32,296 bases of DNA, from assembly GCA_016650125.1 (NCBI GenBank), contig JAENWT010000007.1:1-32296 (forward strand), written 5' to 3'. Both the position numbers and the translations under genes were made by a program. Below, piece by piece: positions 14,123 through 22,305 of the stretch. Numbering within the stretch: position 1 is the first letter of the stretch; each line of letters begins with the position of its first letter. The notes below the pieces were generated by a model. The model was not told where the DNA came from. It worked only from the letters and a program-made list of their open reading frames with translations, and made no database searches. Origin of the DNA: Thermoleophilia bacterium (GTDB lineage Bacteria; Actinomycetota; Thermoleophilia; Solirubrobacterales; 70-9).

Positions 14123-15547
14123 ATGGACCACAAACTCTTCTTGGCAGGCGAATGGATCGAAACCGGCGAGTGGGCGGAAGTGAACAGCCCTTACGACGAG
14201 AGCCCGATCGGGCGGGTTGCCCAGGGCGATGAAGAACTGGTCGACCGCGCCGTCAAAGCGGCCCACCAGGTCTTCTCCGAAGGCGGGCTGCCGCAGTTCG
14301 AGCGGGCCGCGATCCTCGACCGCGCGGCCGACCTCGTCCGCGAGCGCCGGGATGACCTCGCCCAGACCATCAGCCAGGAGGCCGGCAAGCCGATCAAGAC
14401 GGCGACCGTCGAAGCGACCCGCACCGTCGACACCCTCAAGTTCGCCGCGACCGAAGCCCGCAAGCTGACCGGCGGCACGATCCCGATGGAGGCCTCTGAA
14501 TCCGGCGTCGGCAAGCTCGGCGTGATGCTGCGCGTGCCTTACGGCGTGGTCGGCGCGATCAGCCCCTTCAACTTTCCGCTCAACCTCGTCGCCCACAAGC
14601 TCGGCCCGGCGATCGCCGCCGGCAACGCGGTCGTGCTGAAGCCGGCCGGGCAGACCCCGATCTCTTCGCTCAAGCTCGCCCAGGTCCTGATCGACGCCGG
14701 CCTGCCGAACGGCTGGCTCAGCGTGATCCCCGGCGGCGGCAGGGAAGTCGGAAACGCGATCGTCGAACACGAACTGACCAGGGCGATCACCTTCACCGGG
14801 TCGGTCCCGGTCGGCTGGGGCATCGCCGCCAAGGTGCCGCACAAGAAGGTCAACCTCGAGCTCGGTTCGAATGCGCCGCTGATCGTGAACGACGACGGCG
14901 ACTGGCAGACCGCGGCCGACAAAGCGCAGATCCACGCCTTCTCGCACGCCGGCCAGAGCTGCATCTCGATCCAGCGCATCCTGGTCCACGAGGCGATCGC
15001 CGACCAGTTCATCGAGCGAATGGTGACCAACATGGAGAGCCTCGTCGTGGGCGACCCCTCGGACGAGAACACCGACGTCGGCCCGCTGATCACCCGTGGC
15101 GACCGCGACCGGGTGAAGGTTTGGATCGAAGAGGCGGTGGCCGGCGGCGGCAAGCTGCTGACCGGCGGCGAGCTGGTCGACGAGGACCGCTGCCTCGCCC
15201 CGACCCTGATCGAGCATCCCGATCCCGAGGCCAAGGTCTGGTGCGAGGAGATCTTCGGCCCGGTGGCCACGGTCGACCGCTTCTCCGACTTCGACGAGGC
15301 GCTGCGCCGGGCCAACGACTCCAAGTTCGGCCTGCAGGCCGGTGTTTTCACCCGCGACATCGGCAACGGCCTCAAAGCCGGCAACACGCTCGAGTTCGGT
15401 GGCGTACTGATCAACGAGGTGCCGACTTTCCGGGCCGACCAGCAGCCTTACGGCGGCATCAAGGACTCGGGCAACACCCGTGAAGGACCCGCCTATTCGG
15501 TCATCGAGCTGACCGAGGAGCGTATGGTCACCTTCCAGGCGGGCTGA
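14123..15547 (+). CDS. NAD(P)-dependent aldehyde dehydrogenase family protein
   Basis: 474-residue aldehyde dehydrogenase with all catalytic residues: N150 in SPFNFPL, K173 in KPAGQTP, E246 in LELGSNAP and C280 in GQSCIS, with EEIFGPV later. LELGSNAP and GQSCISIQR resemble the branch holding lactaldehyde, phosphonoacetaldehyde and some succinate-semialdehyde dehydrogenases, rather than betaine-aldehyde enzymes (LELGGKSP, GQVC). The substrate is therefore open. It is only distantly similar to the enzyme at 4010-5617, so this is not a recent duplicate. It appears monocistronic: 124 nt separate it from the next gene, with a weak CCCCTCGGGG hairpin after the stop. It could oxidise the aldehyde from the decarboxylase at 20691, but the genes are 5 kb apart. 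Confidence 0.88.
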   Translation: MDHKLFLAGEWIETGEWAEVNSPYDESPIGRVAQGDEELVDRAVKAAHQVFSEGGLPQFERAAILDRAADLVRERRDDLAQTISQEAGKPIKTATVEATRTVDTLKFAATEARKLTGGTIPMEASESGVGKLGVMLRVPYGVVGAISPFNFPLNLVAHKLGPAIAAGNAVVLKPAGQTPISSLKLAQVLIDAGLPNGWLSVIPGGGREVGNAIVEHELTRAITFTGSVPVGWGIAAKVPHKKVNLELGSNAPLIVNDDGDWQTAADKAQIHAFSHAGQSCISIQRILVHEAIADQFIERMVTNMESLVVGDPSDENTDVGPLITRGDRDRVKVWIEEAVAGGGKLLTGGELVDEDRCLAPTLIEHPDPEAKVWCEEIFGPVATVDRFSDFDEALRRANDSKFGLQAGVFTRDIGNGLKAGNTLEFGGVLINEVPTFRADQQPYGGIKDSGNTREGPAYSVIELTEERMVTFQAG

Positions 15548-15608
15548 ACTCCGGCCCCTCGGGGTTCCCGCTTGTCTAGTACCAAAGCGCAACTCTCGGG
15601 TGTGCGGC

Positions 15609-15614
15609 TACTCT
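15609..15614 (+). promoter_or_regulatory. Candidate -10 box TACTCT for the metallophosphoesterase
   Basis: TACTCT lies 57 nt before the ATG at 15672 and would leave a leader of about 50 nt containing GGAGG at spacing 6 (15661-15665). This differs from the leaderless-looking starts elsewhere. No -35 is obvious. Confidence 0.35.
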
Positions 15615-15671
15615 CTTAGAGGAGAGCGGGGACCATCGGTGCCTGCGAACAGGGACTAACGGAGGGTGGAG

Positions 15672-17939
15672 ATGTCGAAGCTGAAGGTTGGAGTAGTTGC
15701 GTGTTCGATCGTGATCGCGGGCATTGTGGCCACGGTCGCCCAGGCGGCACCGGGAGACACTCTTGGCGTATCGACGCTCGTGCAGCGGATCCTTCCTTCG
15801 GGAGATCCCGGCTATAACACCCTGACCACTGGTGTCGGTGAGGACTACATCGTCCGTGACGGCACCGAAGAGGGCGGCGTCGCCCTCGGAACCGCCGGAG
15901 CCGACCGCGCGACCAAGCGCACCTCCGTGTCCTACTTCGGACAGCTCACAGACTTCCAGCTCGCTGACGAAGAGAGCCCGGCCCGGGTCGAGTTCCTCGA
16001 TTCACAGGGTGGACCCTTCACCTCCGCCTGGCGGACCGCCGAGGCCCTGAATCCGCAGGAAGAGAACGCGATGATCGAGCAAATGAACGCGTTCGCCGCC
16101 AACGCCCCGACCGCCAACGGTGACGGCAGCAAGCCCGGCATGGAATTCGTAGTCAACACCGGTGACATCTCCGACAGCCAGCAGTACAACGAGACGCTTT
16201 GGAACCGCCAGCTGGTCGAGGGTGACATGGTCGACCCCGGCAGTGGTGAGACTCCGCCGGCCCTCGGAACCAACCCGCTCTGCCCGAACTCCCTGACTAT
16301 CGCCGACACCGGCAGCCCGTCTTCCTACACGGGCGTCCAGGACCGTGACGACTGGCCCGCCGCCATCCAGCAGGGCTACTTCTACGACCCCGACGATCCG
16401 ACTTACACGCCGCCCACGGCCACTCCGCTCGTCCCCTACGCCGATGCGCCGGAGTACCCGGGACTCATGAACCGGGCGCAGCAGGCCTTCCAGGCGACCG
16501 GCCTCGACGTGCCGTCCTACATGGTCTTCGGTAACCACGACGGCCTCGTCCAGGGCAATGCCTACGCCAGCGAGCTCTTCAACGAGTTCGCGACAGGCTG
16601 CATGAAGCCGGTGGCTGATGCCGAAGACAACGGCGGCGAGTCAGTGACCTCGCTGTACGCGCTGCTGCTCGACCCCGACCTGACCCAGGCCGACTTCCTG
16701 CAGCTCTACGTCGACAACCCGGATCTCTTCATGGGTGTTCCGCCCGATCCGGACCGTCGCCTGATCAACAAGAAGCAGTACATGGACATTTTCAAGGCCA
16801 ACGGCAAGGACGACGGTCACGGTTTCGACTTCGTCGATGCCGCCACGGCCACCGCCTCGAACGGTTCCGCCGGTTACTACAGCTGGAGCCCGAAGCCGGG
16901 AGTCCGGTACATCACGCTCGATACCCATTCCGAAGGCGGGAAGATCCTCGTCTCCGACAAGGGCAACCTCGACACGCCGCAGTTCAACTGGTACGAAGAC
17001 GAGCTGCAGAAGGCAACCGACAACAACGAAGTTGTCGTGACCTTCTCGCACCACGCCGTCGGCAGCCTGAGCGCCGACGTGCTCGATGAGAACGCGCCCC
17101 AATGCGCCGACGTCGACCCGACCAAGGTGATCGGCTGCGATGCCGACCCGCGCAGCTCGGCACCGATCAAGCTCGAGAACGCGATCAGAGACATGATCCT
17201 CAAGTATCCGAACATGATCGCTTGGGTTGCCGGCCACAGCCACGTCAACGACGTGACTCCGTACAAGAACCCGAACGGTGAAGGTGGCTTCTGGAGCATC
17301 CGCACCGCCGCCCTGGCCGACTGGCCCAAGCAGAACCGCCTGGTCCAGATCTTCGACAACGAGGACGGCAACCTGTCGATCTTCGGCACGCTGATCGATG
17401 AAGCGTCGCCGGTTCCGACTCCCGCCCCCGGCACCAACGCGGCCAGCTTCACTACGGATCAGCTCGCGTCGATCTCACGCGAGGTGGGATACAACGACAG
17501 CCAGAGCGGTGGCCGCGCCTGCGGTGACAATCCCTGCGGGGAAGGCACCGCCGCGGATCGCAACGTCGAGCTCCTGATCAAAGACCCGCGTCGTGACGAG
17601 CCGAACCCGCCGGTCCTCACGGCCAAGATCTCCAAGGTCAAGATCTCGCCGAAGAAGAAGACGCTCAAGGCCGGAAAGAAGACCAAGCTGACCGTCAAGG
17701 TGACGAACTCGGGCACCGCGGCGAAGAAGAACGCCAAGCTCTTCGTGAAGTCTTCGAACGAGCGGGTCAAAGTCAGGAAGAAGATCACGATCAAGTCGAT
17801 CGGCGCCCGCAAGACGGTGAAGATCAAGATCACCGTGCGTGCGAAGTCCAGGGCCAGGGGCAAGGCGAAGATCACCGCCAGCGTCTCCGGCAAGAAGGGC
17901 AGCGCCATCCTGAAGATCAAGGCGAAGAAGAAGCGTTAG
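15672..17939 (+). CDS. Exported metallophosphoesterase, TIGR03767 (PPA1498-like) type, with Lys-rich C-terminal domain
   Basis: 755-residue exported calcineurin-like phosphoesterase. ATG 15672 is preceded by GGAGG at spacing 6, so I prefer it to the GTG two codons upstream. A signal peptide runs to AQA (about 25). Metal motifs are QLTDFQLADEESPAR (D-x-Q in place of the usual D-x-H, as I recall for this subfamily), NTGDISDSQQYNE, GNHD near 288, FSHHAVG near 460 and AGHSHVND near 520. The last about 105 residues (DNA 17620-17936) form a separate beta-rich, lysine-rich domain with KAGKKTKLTVKV and KSSN, also found at the end of the GDPD protein at 25348. The substrate is unknown. Retention in the wall by the cationic tail is inference. 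Confidence 0.85.
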   Translation: MSKLKVGVVACSIVIAGIVATVAQAAPGDTLGVSTLVQRILPSGDPGYNTLTTGVGEDYIVRDGTEEGGVALGTAGADRATKRTSVSYFGQLTDFQLADEESPARVEFLDSQGGPFTSAWRTAEALNPQEENAMIEQMNAFAANAPTANGDGSKPGMEFVVNTGDISDSQQYNETLWNRQLVEGDMVDPGSGETPPALGTNPLCPNSLTIADTGSPSSYTGVQDRDDWPAAIQQGYFYDPDDPTYTPPTATPLVPYADAPEYPGLMNRAQQAFQATGLDVPSYMVFGNHDGLVQGNAYASELFNEFATGCMKPVADAEDNGGESVTSLYALLLDPDLTQADFLQLYVDNPDLFMGVPPDPDRRLINKKQYMDIFKANGKDDGHGFDFVDAATATASNGSAGYYSWSPKPGVRYITLDTHSEGGKILVSDKGNLDTPQFNWYEDELQKATDNNEVVVTFSHHAVGSLSADVLDENAPQCADVDPTKVIGCDADPRSSAPIKLENAIRDMILKYPNMIAWVAGHSHVNDVTPYKNPNGEGGFWSIRTAALADWPKQNRLVQIFDNEDGNLSIFGTLIDEASPVPTPAPGTNAASFTTDQLASISREVGYNDSQSGGRACGDNPCGEGTAADRNVELLIKDPRRDEPNPPVLTAKISKVKISPKKKTLKAGKKTKLTVKVTNSGTAAKKNAKLFVKSSNERVKVRKKITIKSIGARKTVKIKITVRAKSRARGKAKITASVSGKKGSAILKIKAKKKR

Positions 17940-17956
17940 CCGGGAAACCCTGGTCT

Positions 17957-17995
17957 GGCAGTGAAATTGCCCGCTCAGGGACTAATTTCACTGCC
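17957..17995. repeat. Perfect 12-bp inverted repeat between the metallophosphoesterase and HXXEE genes
   Basis: GGCAGTGAAATT (17957-17968) and AATTTCACTGCC (17984-17995) pair perfectly over a 15-nt loop that itself can form CCC/GGG (17970-17972 with 17978-17980). There is no T-tract after it. It ends 31 nt before the next -10 box, so both a terminator and an operator for the HXXEE gene are possible. Confidence 0.55.
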
Positions 17996-18026
17996 GGTCC
18001 GGCGCAGGTCGGTTCGGTCGCGTGAA

Positions 18027-18032
18027 TAGGAT
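18027..18032 (+). promoter_or_regulatory. Candidate -10 box TAGGAT for the HXXEE gene
   Basis: TAGGAT ends six bases before the ATG at 18039, with no ribosome site between, as at several other genes of the window. Confidence 0.42.
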
Positions 18033-18038
18033 CACCCG

Positions 18039-18755
18039 ATGGACATCGACAGTCACTCCTGGGTTCTCTGGGTCGGCGTCATCGCGGCCGCCCTTCATGT
18101 CATCGAGGAGTACTCGGAAGGCTGGATCGCCTGGGCCAACTTCGAGATCGGGCCACGCCTCGGCATCACCTTCACCGAGGGCGACTTTTTCGTCACCAAC
18201 GCGGCGCTGATCTTCATCGCCCTGGCCGGCGCGGCGATCGGCTGGTGGGCACCCGCGGTCAGTCTTGCGGTCCCGGCGCTCTTCGTCATCAACGCCGTCT
18301 TCTTCCACATGCTGCCCAGTGCCCGCGGTGATCGCCTCACACCGGGCACGCTCAGTGCCGTCTTCATCTACCTGCCGGTCGCCGCCTGGATGTTCTGGGC
18401 GGCATCTGAGGACGGCCGGCTCGACTTCGCCACCTTCGTCGGCGCCTTCATCATCGGCGCGGCGATCATGGCCTACCCGCTGGTGGTCCTTGTGCTCAAG
18501 ACGAAGATCGGCTGGGACGAAGCGACAGTCACCGCCGCGACCGGGGAGCGGGATGCGGAAACTGCCCGGAAGGAAGCGTTGGCAGAGATGCGCGCGGCCC
18601 AGGAGCTGCGCGCCGCGACCCCGCCGATGGAAGAACCTGCCGGCGCTGAGGAAGAGGCGCCGCCCGAGCCAGCCGATGACGCCGGAGATGAACCGCACGA
18701 CGACTCAGACGACGAGCCCGGCGAAGACGAAACCGCGGTACTTCCGCACGGCTGA
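18039..18755 (+). CDS. HXXEE domain membrane protein with acidic tail
   Basis: 238 residues with five or six membrane helices up to about residue 155. The defining motif is LHVIEEY (H20, E23, E24) at the end of the first helix, together with NAVFFHMLPS near 90, which matches the conserved His of HXXEE-domain proteins. Function of the family is not established; the conserved His and Glu could bind metal or act catalytically. The last 80 residues are a cytoplasmic coil with Ala/Glu (ETARKEALAEMRAAQELRAA), then a strongly acidic tail (DDSDDEPGEDE) not usual for the family. The stop lies 3 nt from the convergent fumC stop. A 12-bp inverted repeat precedes the promoter. Confidence 0.8.
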   Translation: MDIDSHSWVLWVGVIAAALHVIEEYSEGWIAWANFEIGPRLGITFTEGDFFVTNAALIFIALAGAAIGWWAPAVSLAVPALFVINAVFFHMLPSARGDRLTPGTLSAVFIYLPVAAWMFWAASEDGRLDFATFVGAFIIGAAIMAYPLVVLVLKTKIGWDEATVTAATGERDAETARKEALAEMRAAQELRAATPPMEEPAGAEEEAPPEPADDAGDEPHDDSDDEPGEDETAVLPHG

Positions 18756-18758
18756 CCC

Positions 18759-20084
18759 TCAGGCCTGGTCGTCCCCGTGGGGCCGCGCCATCCTGTTGTG
18801 GTCGAGCGCCTCGGTCAGGATCTCTTCCTCGACGCCGAGCTCGATCGCGACTTCGCGGAGTGCCCGGCCGGAACGAGCCGCTTCGGTGACGATCTCGGTG
18901 GCGCGGTCGTAACCGATGTACGGATTGAGCGCGGTGGCCGTGGCCAGCGTGACCTCGGCGTGGAGCTCGTTGGCCGCGACGTTCGCTTCGATCCCGGAGA
19001 CGCACTTCTCGTCGAGCATGCGGGAGGCCGAAGCAAGGATGTGGATCGAGCCGAGCAGATTGCGGGCGATCAGCGGAACCCGAACATTGAGTTCGAACTG
19101 ACCCTGCGATCCGGCCATGGTGATCGCGGCGTCGTTGCCGACTACCTGGGCGGCGACCTGGATCACGACCTCGGGGATTACCGGGTTGACCTTGCCCGGC
19201 ATGATCGAGGAACCCTTCTGCAGTTCCGGCAGCTGGATCTCGGCGAGCCCGGCGCGCGGGCCCGAGCCCATCAGCGCGAGGTCGTTGGCGATCTTGTTGA
19301 GCGACACGGCGTAGACCTTGAGCGCACCCGAGAGCTCGACCAGCGCGTCGCGGTTGGCCTGGGCCTCGAAGGGGTCGTGCGGCGCCGAGATGCTGAGCCC
19401 GGACTGGTCTTCGAGCAGCTGGCGCACACCGGCGGCGAAGTCGGGGTGGGTGTTGAGGCCCGTGCCGGTGGCGGTGCCGCCCAGCGGGATCTGTCCGACC
19501 CGCTCGAGCGTGGCCGCGATGCGGTCGATGCCGTGGCGGACCTGCGAGGCGTAACCGCCGAACTCCTGCCCCAGGGTGACCGGGACGGCGTCCATCAAGT
19601 GGGTGCGGCCGGCCTTGACGACGTTGCGGAACTCTTCGGCCTTGGCGTCGAGGGCAAGAGCGAGCCCTTGCATCGCCGGGATCAGATCGTTGGTCACTTC
19701 GTCAAGCGCAGCGAGGTGGACCGCGGAAGGGAAAACGTCGTTCGAGGACTGACCCATATTTACGTGGTCGCTGGCGTGGACGCCTTCGCCGGCCAGGTTG
19801 CCGATCACTTCGTTGGTGTTCGTGTGAGAAGAGGTCCCTGAACCGGTCTGGAAGACGTCGACCGGGAACTGCTTGTCGTGTCGGCCGGCGCCGATCTCAT
19901 CGCCGGCCCGGGCGATCTTTTCGGCGATCCCCTCGTCGAGCAGGCCGAGGGCGCCGTTGGTCCGGGCGGCGTTTGCCTTGATCCGTCCCAGCCAGTGGAT
20001 GACCGGCGCCGGGATCGTTTCCCCGGAAACGGGAAAGTTGTCAACGGCCTTGGTGGTCTCAGAACCCCACAGCTGGTCAGTCAA
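18759..20084 (-). CDS. fumC: Class II fumarate hydratase
   Basis: Hydrates fumarate to L-malate in the TCA cycle; iron-independent homotetramer. The 441 residues show the superfamily signature GSSIMPGKVNP (291-301, with catalytic Ser and K298/N300), QTGSGTSS (79-86), SSNDVFPSA (113-121) and GRTHLMDAVPVTLGQEF (159-175). These read like mycobacterial Fum proteins and not like aspartase (MPAKVNP) or argininosuccinate lyase. One deviation is HTNTNEV where NMNTNEV is usual, next to the active site. The frame begins with TTG at 20084, preceded by GAGAGG at spacing 5; an ATG at 20097 is out of frame. Slightly short at the N-terminus. The upstream gap contains a 14-bp inverted repeat. Confidence 0.93.
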   Translation of the reverse strand: MTDQLWGSETTKAVDNFPVSGETIPAPVIHWLGRIKANAARTNGALGLLDEGIAEKIARAGDEIGAGRHDKQFPVDVFQTGSGTSSHTNTNEVIGNLAGEGVHASDHVNMGQSSNDVFPSAVHLAALDEVTNDLIPAMQGLALALDAKAEEFRNVVKAGRTHLMDAVPVTLGQEFGGYASQVRHGIDRIAATLERVGQIPLGGTATGTGLNTHPDFAAGVRQLLEDQSGLSISAPHDPFEAQANRDALVELSGALKVYAVSLNKIANDLALMGSGPRAGLAEIQLPELQKGSSIMPGKVNPVIPEVVIQVAAQVVGNDAAITMAGSQGQFELNVRVPLIARNLLGSIHILASASRMLDEKCVSGIEANVAANELHAEVTLATATALNPYIGYDRATEIVTEAARSGRALREVAIELGVEEEILTEALDHNRMARPHGDDQA

Positions 20085-20133
20085 AGGAGCCTCTCATCGG
20101 TTGATCACGTAAGCAAAGTCTCTCAACAACACG

Positions 20134-20180
20134 TTCTGGAAAGCATTACCCGTCCCATTACCTTGAAATGCTTTCCAGAA
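20134..20180. repeat. Perfect 14-bp inverted repeat between the lipoprotein gene and fumC
   Basis: TTCTGGAAAGCATT (20134-20147) and AATGCTTTCCAGAA (20167-20180) are perfect inverted copies separated by 19 nt. The element lies 6 nt past the lipoprotein stop and 50 nt before the fumC start, both on the minus strand. The following minus-strand bases (CGTGTTGTTGAG) are not a T-run. It is either a terminator for the lipoprotein gene or an operator of fumC. Confidence 0.6.
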
Positions 20181-20186
20181 TGGTCT

Positions 20187-20654
20187 CTAGCCGGATTTGC
20201 TTCCGGCTTCATAACCGGCCTGGTAATGGGCTCGCTTCAGTTCGGAGGCCCGGGACAGCCCGTTTGTGGCGGCCGACTTGACCCGTTCGACGAGGGTCGC
20301 GTGGATGCCGTCGCTGTCTTCGGCGCCCTTCTCGATCGCACCGACCAGGTAGCCGGCGTCGATCGCCGCCTTGACGCCGGCGGGGCCGGGCCGGGAGACG
20401 TCGCCGCCGAGCCCGGTCGCGACTTCGGTGATGTTGGTCCCGAAATTCACGAGGTCGCCCTCGGACTGGTTCCGGACGAGGCAGTCGCTGATCACCGTGC
20501 CGCCGTCGAGCGCCACCGGCTCGGGCGCGTTCCTCAGGGCCGCCGTGATCGAGGCCGGGCTCTCGAGGCAGACGTCCGGAGTGTCGACCTCGGTCTCCGA
20601 GCAACCGAGCAGGAGGACGGCGGAGGCAAAGGTCATGGCGAGGGTGGTGCGCAC
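20187..20654 (-). CDS. Putative lipoprotein of unknown function
   Basis: 155 residues, no family recognised. GTG at 20654 gives VRTTLAMTFASAVLLLGC, a lipoprotein signal peptide with lipobox LLGC and the lipidated cysteine at 18. The GTG is 36 bp from the divergent decarboxylase ATG, and a longer reading would cross that gene. The mature part has a further cysteine pair (VCLES and DCLV) that could form a disulfide, a TALRNAPEPVALDGG stretch and a helical C-terminal half ending in AHYQAGYEAGSKSG. The downstream inverted repeat probably ends the transcript. An outer-face accessory protein is likely, with nothing to suggest its ligand. Confidence 0.75.
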   Translation of the reverse strand: MRTTLAMTFASAVLLLGCSETEVDTPDVCLESPASITAALRNAPEPVALDGGTVISDCLVRNQSEGDLVNFGTNITEVATGLGGDVSRPGPAGVKAAIDAGYLVGAIEKGAEDSDGIHATLVERVKSAATNGLSRASELKRAHYQAGYEAGSKSG

Positions 20655-20678
20655 ATCTGAATCTTCCCACTCATCCCA

Positions 20679-20684
20679 TAGGCT
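20679..20684 (+). promoter_or_regulatory. Candidate -10 box TAGGCT for the decarboxylase operon
   Basis: TAGGCT, a common mycobacterial-type -10 sequence, ends six bases before the ATG at 20691. No Shine-Dalgarno exists in the 36-bp divergent gap. Confidence 0.45.
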
Positions 20685-20690
20685 GCCGCC

Positions 20691-22289
20691 ATGCCTACCG
20701 TGCGCGACGTGACTTACGACCTTTTCCGCAAGCAGGGACTGACGACGATGTTCGGCAATCCCGGTTCGACCGAGCTGCCGATGCTCAAGGATTTCCCGGA
20801 CGACTTCGAGTATGTGCTCGGTCTGCAGGAAGCGGCCGTCGTCGCCATGGCCGACGGCTACGCGCAGATGACCGGCCGACCTGCCCTGGTCAACCTCCAC
20901 ACCGCCCCGGGGCTCGGCAACGCGATGGGCGCGATCTTCAACGCCCAGGCCAACCACTCGCCGGTCGTGATCACGGTCGGCCAGCAGGCCCGCTCGATGG
21001 TGACCATGCAGTCGAACCTGACCAACCGTGACGCGATCCGCGTCCCGCACCCTTACGTCAAGTTCGCTTACGAGCCGCCGCGCGCCGAAGACGTGCCGCT
21101 GGCGATCGCCCACGCGATCCACCTCGCCTCGCTGCCGCCGATGGGCCCGGTCATGGTCTCGCTGCCGATGGACGACTGGGACGTCGAGATGGACGCCTCC
21201 GACGCGCAGAACGTGATCAACCGCAAAGTGACCGGACGGGCGACCGCCGATCCCGAGCAGGTCAAGGGGCTTGCCGAACGCATCAAGTCCGCGAAGAACC
21301 CGATCGCCGTCGCCGGCCCCGACATCGACGCCGCCGACGCCTGGGAAGAGATGGTCGCGCTCTCCGAGAACCAGAACCTCGGCGTCTGGGCCGCACCCGC
21401 CACCGGCGGTGGCCGCCTCGGCTTCCCCGAGAACCATCCTCACTGGCGCGGCGTGCTGCCGCCCGCGGTCGGCCCGGTCGGTGAGACCCTGAAGGACCAC
21501 GACCTGGTGATCGTCGTCGGCTCCTCCGTCTTCGCTTACTACCCGAACATCGCCGGGCCCTTCCTCGCCGAAGGGACCTCGCTGGTCGCGATCACTTCAG
21601 ATCCGGACGAAGCGGCTCGCGCGCCGATGGGCGACGCGATCGTCGCCGACGTCAAGCTGACCCTGACCGCGCTGCTCGAGCACCTCGACGGCACCGAACG
21701 CGACGCGCCGCCGGCCTGGCCGGATCCGACCCGCGTCGAGGACGCCGACCCGCTCAACGCGTCGACGATCCACTCGATCCTGAAAGAAGAGCTGCCGGAG
21801 AACGGCGTGATCGTGCTCGAATCGCCTTCTGGCACCCTGGCCCTGCGCAACCAGCTGCGGATCTCGAGGCCGAGGAGTTACTTCTTCGGCGCCGGTGGCG
21901 GCCTGGGCTTCGGGCTCGGCTCTTCGGTCGGCATCCAGCTCGCCGAGCCCGACCGCCCGGTCGTCTGCGTGCTCGGCGAAGGCTCGGTCCAGTACGCGGT
22001 GGTCGCCTTCTGGACCGCCGTCGCTTACGACGTGCCGGTCACCTTCCTGGTGCTGCGCAACGAGGAGTACGCGATCCTCAAGTGGTTCGCCGAGATCGAA
22101 GGGGTCACCGGCTCCCCTGGCCTCGACCTGCCCGCGCTCGAGTCGGCCAAGATCGCCTCCGGCTACGGCGTCGAGAGCACGATGGTCAAGACCGCTGACG
22201 AGGTCCAGGCGGCCCTGAAAGAAGCGATCGCCGATCCGAAGCCGCGCCTGATCGAAGTCCCGATCCAACCGGGAATGTCACTCTTCTAA
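20691..22289 (+). CDS. Thiamine-diphosphate decarboxylase, benzoylformate decarboxylase-like
   Basis: 532-residue ThDP enzyme, close to benzoylformate decarboxylase (phenylglyoxylate to benzaldehyde and CO2) over its full length. Numbering matches the Pseudomonas enzyme in the first domain: S26 in FGNPGS, E47 in LQEAA (ThDP activation) and H70 in NLHTAPG. Two key sites differ. The position of catalytic His281 is tyrosine (Y284 in VFAYYPN, where the Pseudomonas enzyme has VFRYHQ). The Mg-binding GDGS is GEGS (429-432), and its partner NNGTY is RNEEY with N457 kept. The substrate may therefore be another 2-keto acid. The AARAPMGDAIVAD block is conserved. It is the first gene of an operon with a large FAD/Fe-S dehydrogenase 16 nt downstream. 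Confidence 0.82.
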   Translation: MPTVRDVTYDLFRKQGLTTMFGNPGSTELPMLKDFPDDFEYVLGLQEAAVVAMADGYAQMTGRPALVNLHTAPGLGNAMGAIFNAQANHSPVVITVGQQARSMVTMQSNLTNRDAIRVPHPYVKFAYEPPRAEDVPLAIAHAIHLASLPPMGPVMVSLPMDDWDVEMDASDAQNVINRKVTGRATADPEQVKGLAERIKSAKNPIAVAGPDIDAADAWEEMVALSENQNLGVWAAPATGGGRLGFPENHPHWRGVLPPAVGPVGETLKDHDLVIVVGSSVFAYYPNIAGPFLAEGTSLVAITSDPDEAARAPMGDAIVADVKLTLTALLEHLDGTERDAPPAWPDPTRVEDADPLNASTIHSILKEELPENGVIVLESPSGTLALRNQLRISRPRSYFFGAGGGLGFGLGSSVGIQLAEPDRPVVCVLGEGSVQYAVVAFWTAVAYDVPVTFLVLRNEEYAILKWFAEIEGVTGSPGLDLPALESAKIASGYGVESTMVKTADEVQAALKEAIADPKPRLIEVPIQPGMSLF

Positions 22290-22305
22290 GGCCCAGGAGC
22301 CCGCG

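Noticed and set aside
15548-15600. CCCCTCGGGG as terminator after the second aldehyde dehydrogenase
   Set aside because: A 4-bp stem with a 2-nt loop and no T-tract is too weak to list as a feature.
18759-20084. Aspartase or argininosuccinate lyase instead of fumarase
   Set aside because: MPGKVNP, GRTHLMDAVPVTLGQEF and SSNDVFPSA fit class II fumarases of actinobacteria better than aspartase (MPAKVNP).
20655-21500. Upstream extension of the lipoprotein frame to 21500
   Set aside because: It is antisense to the decarboxylase; the signal peptide begins at GTG 20654.
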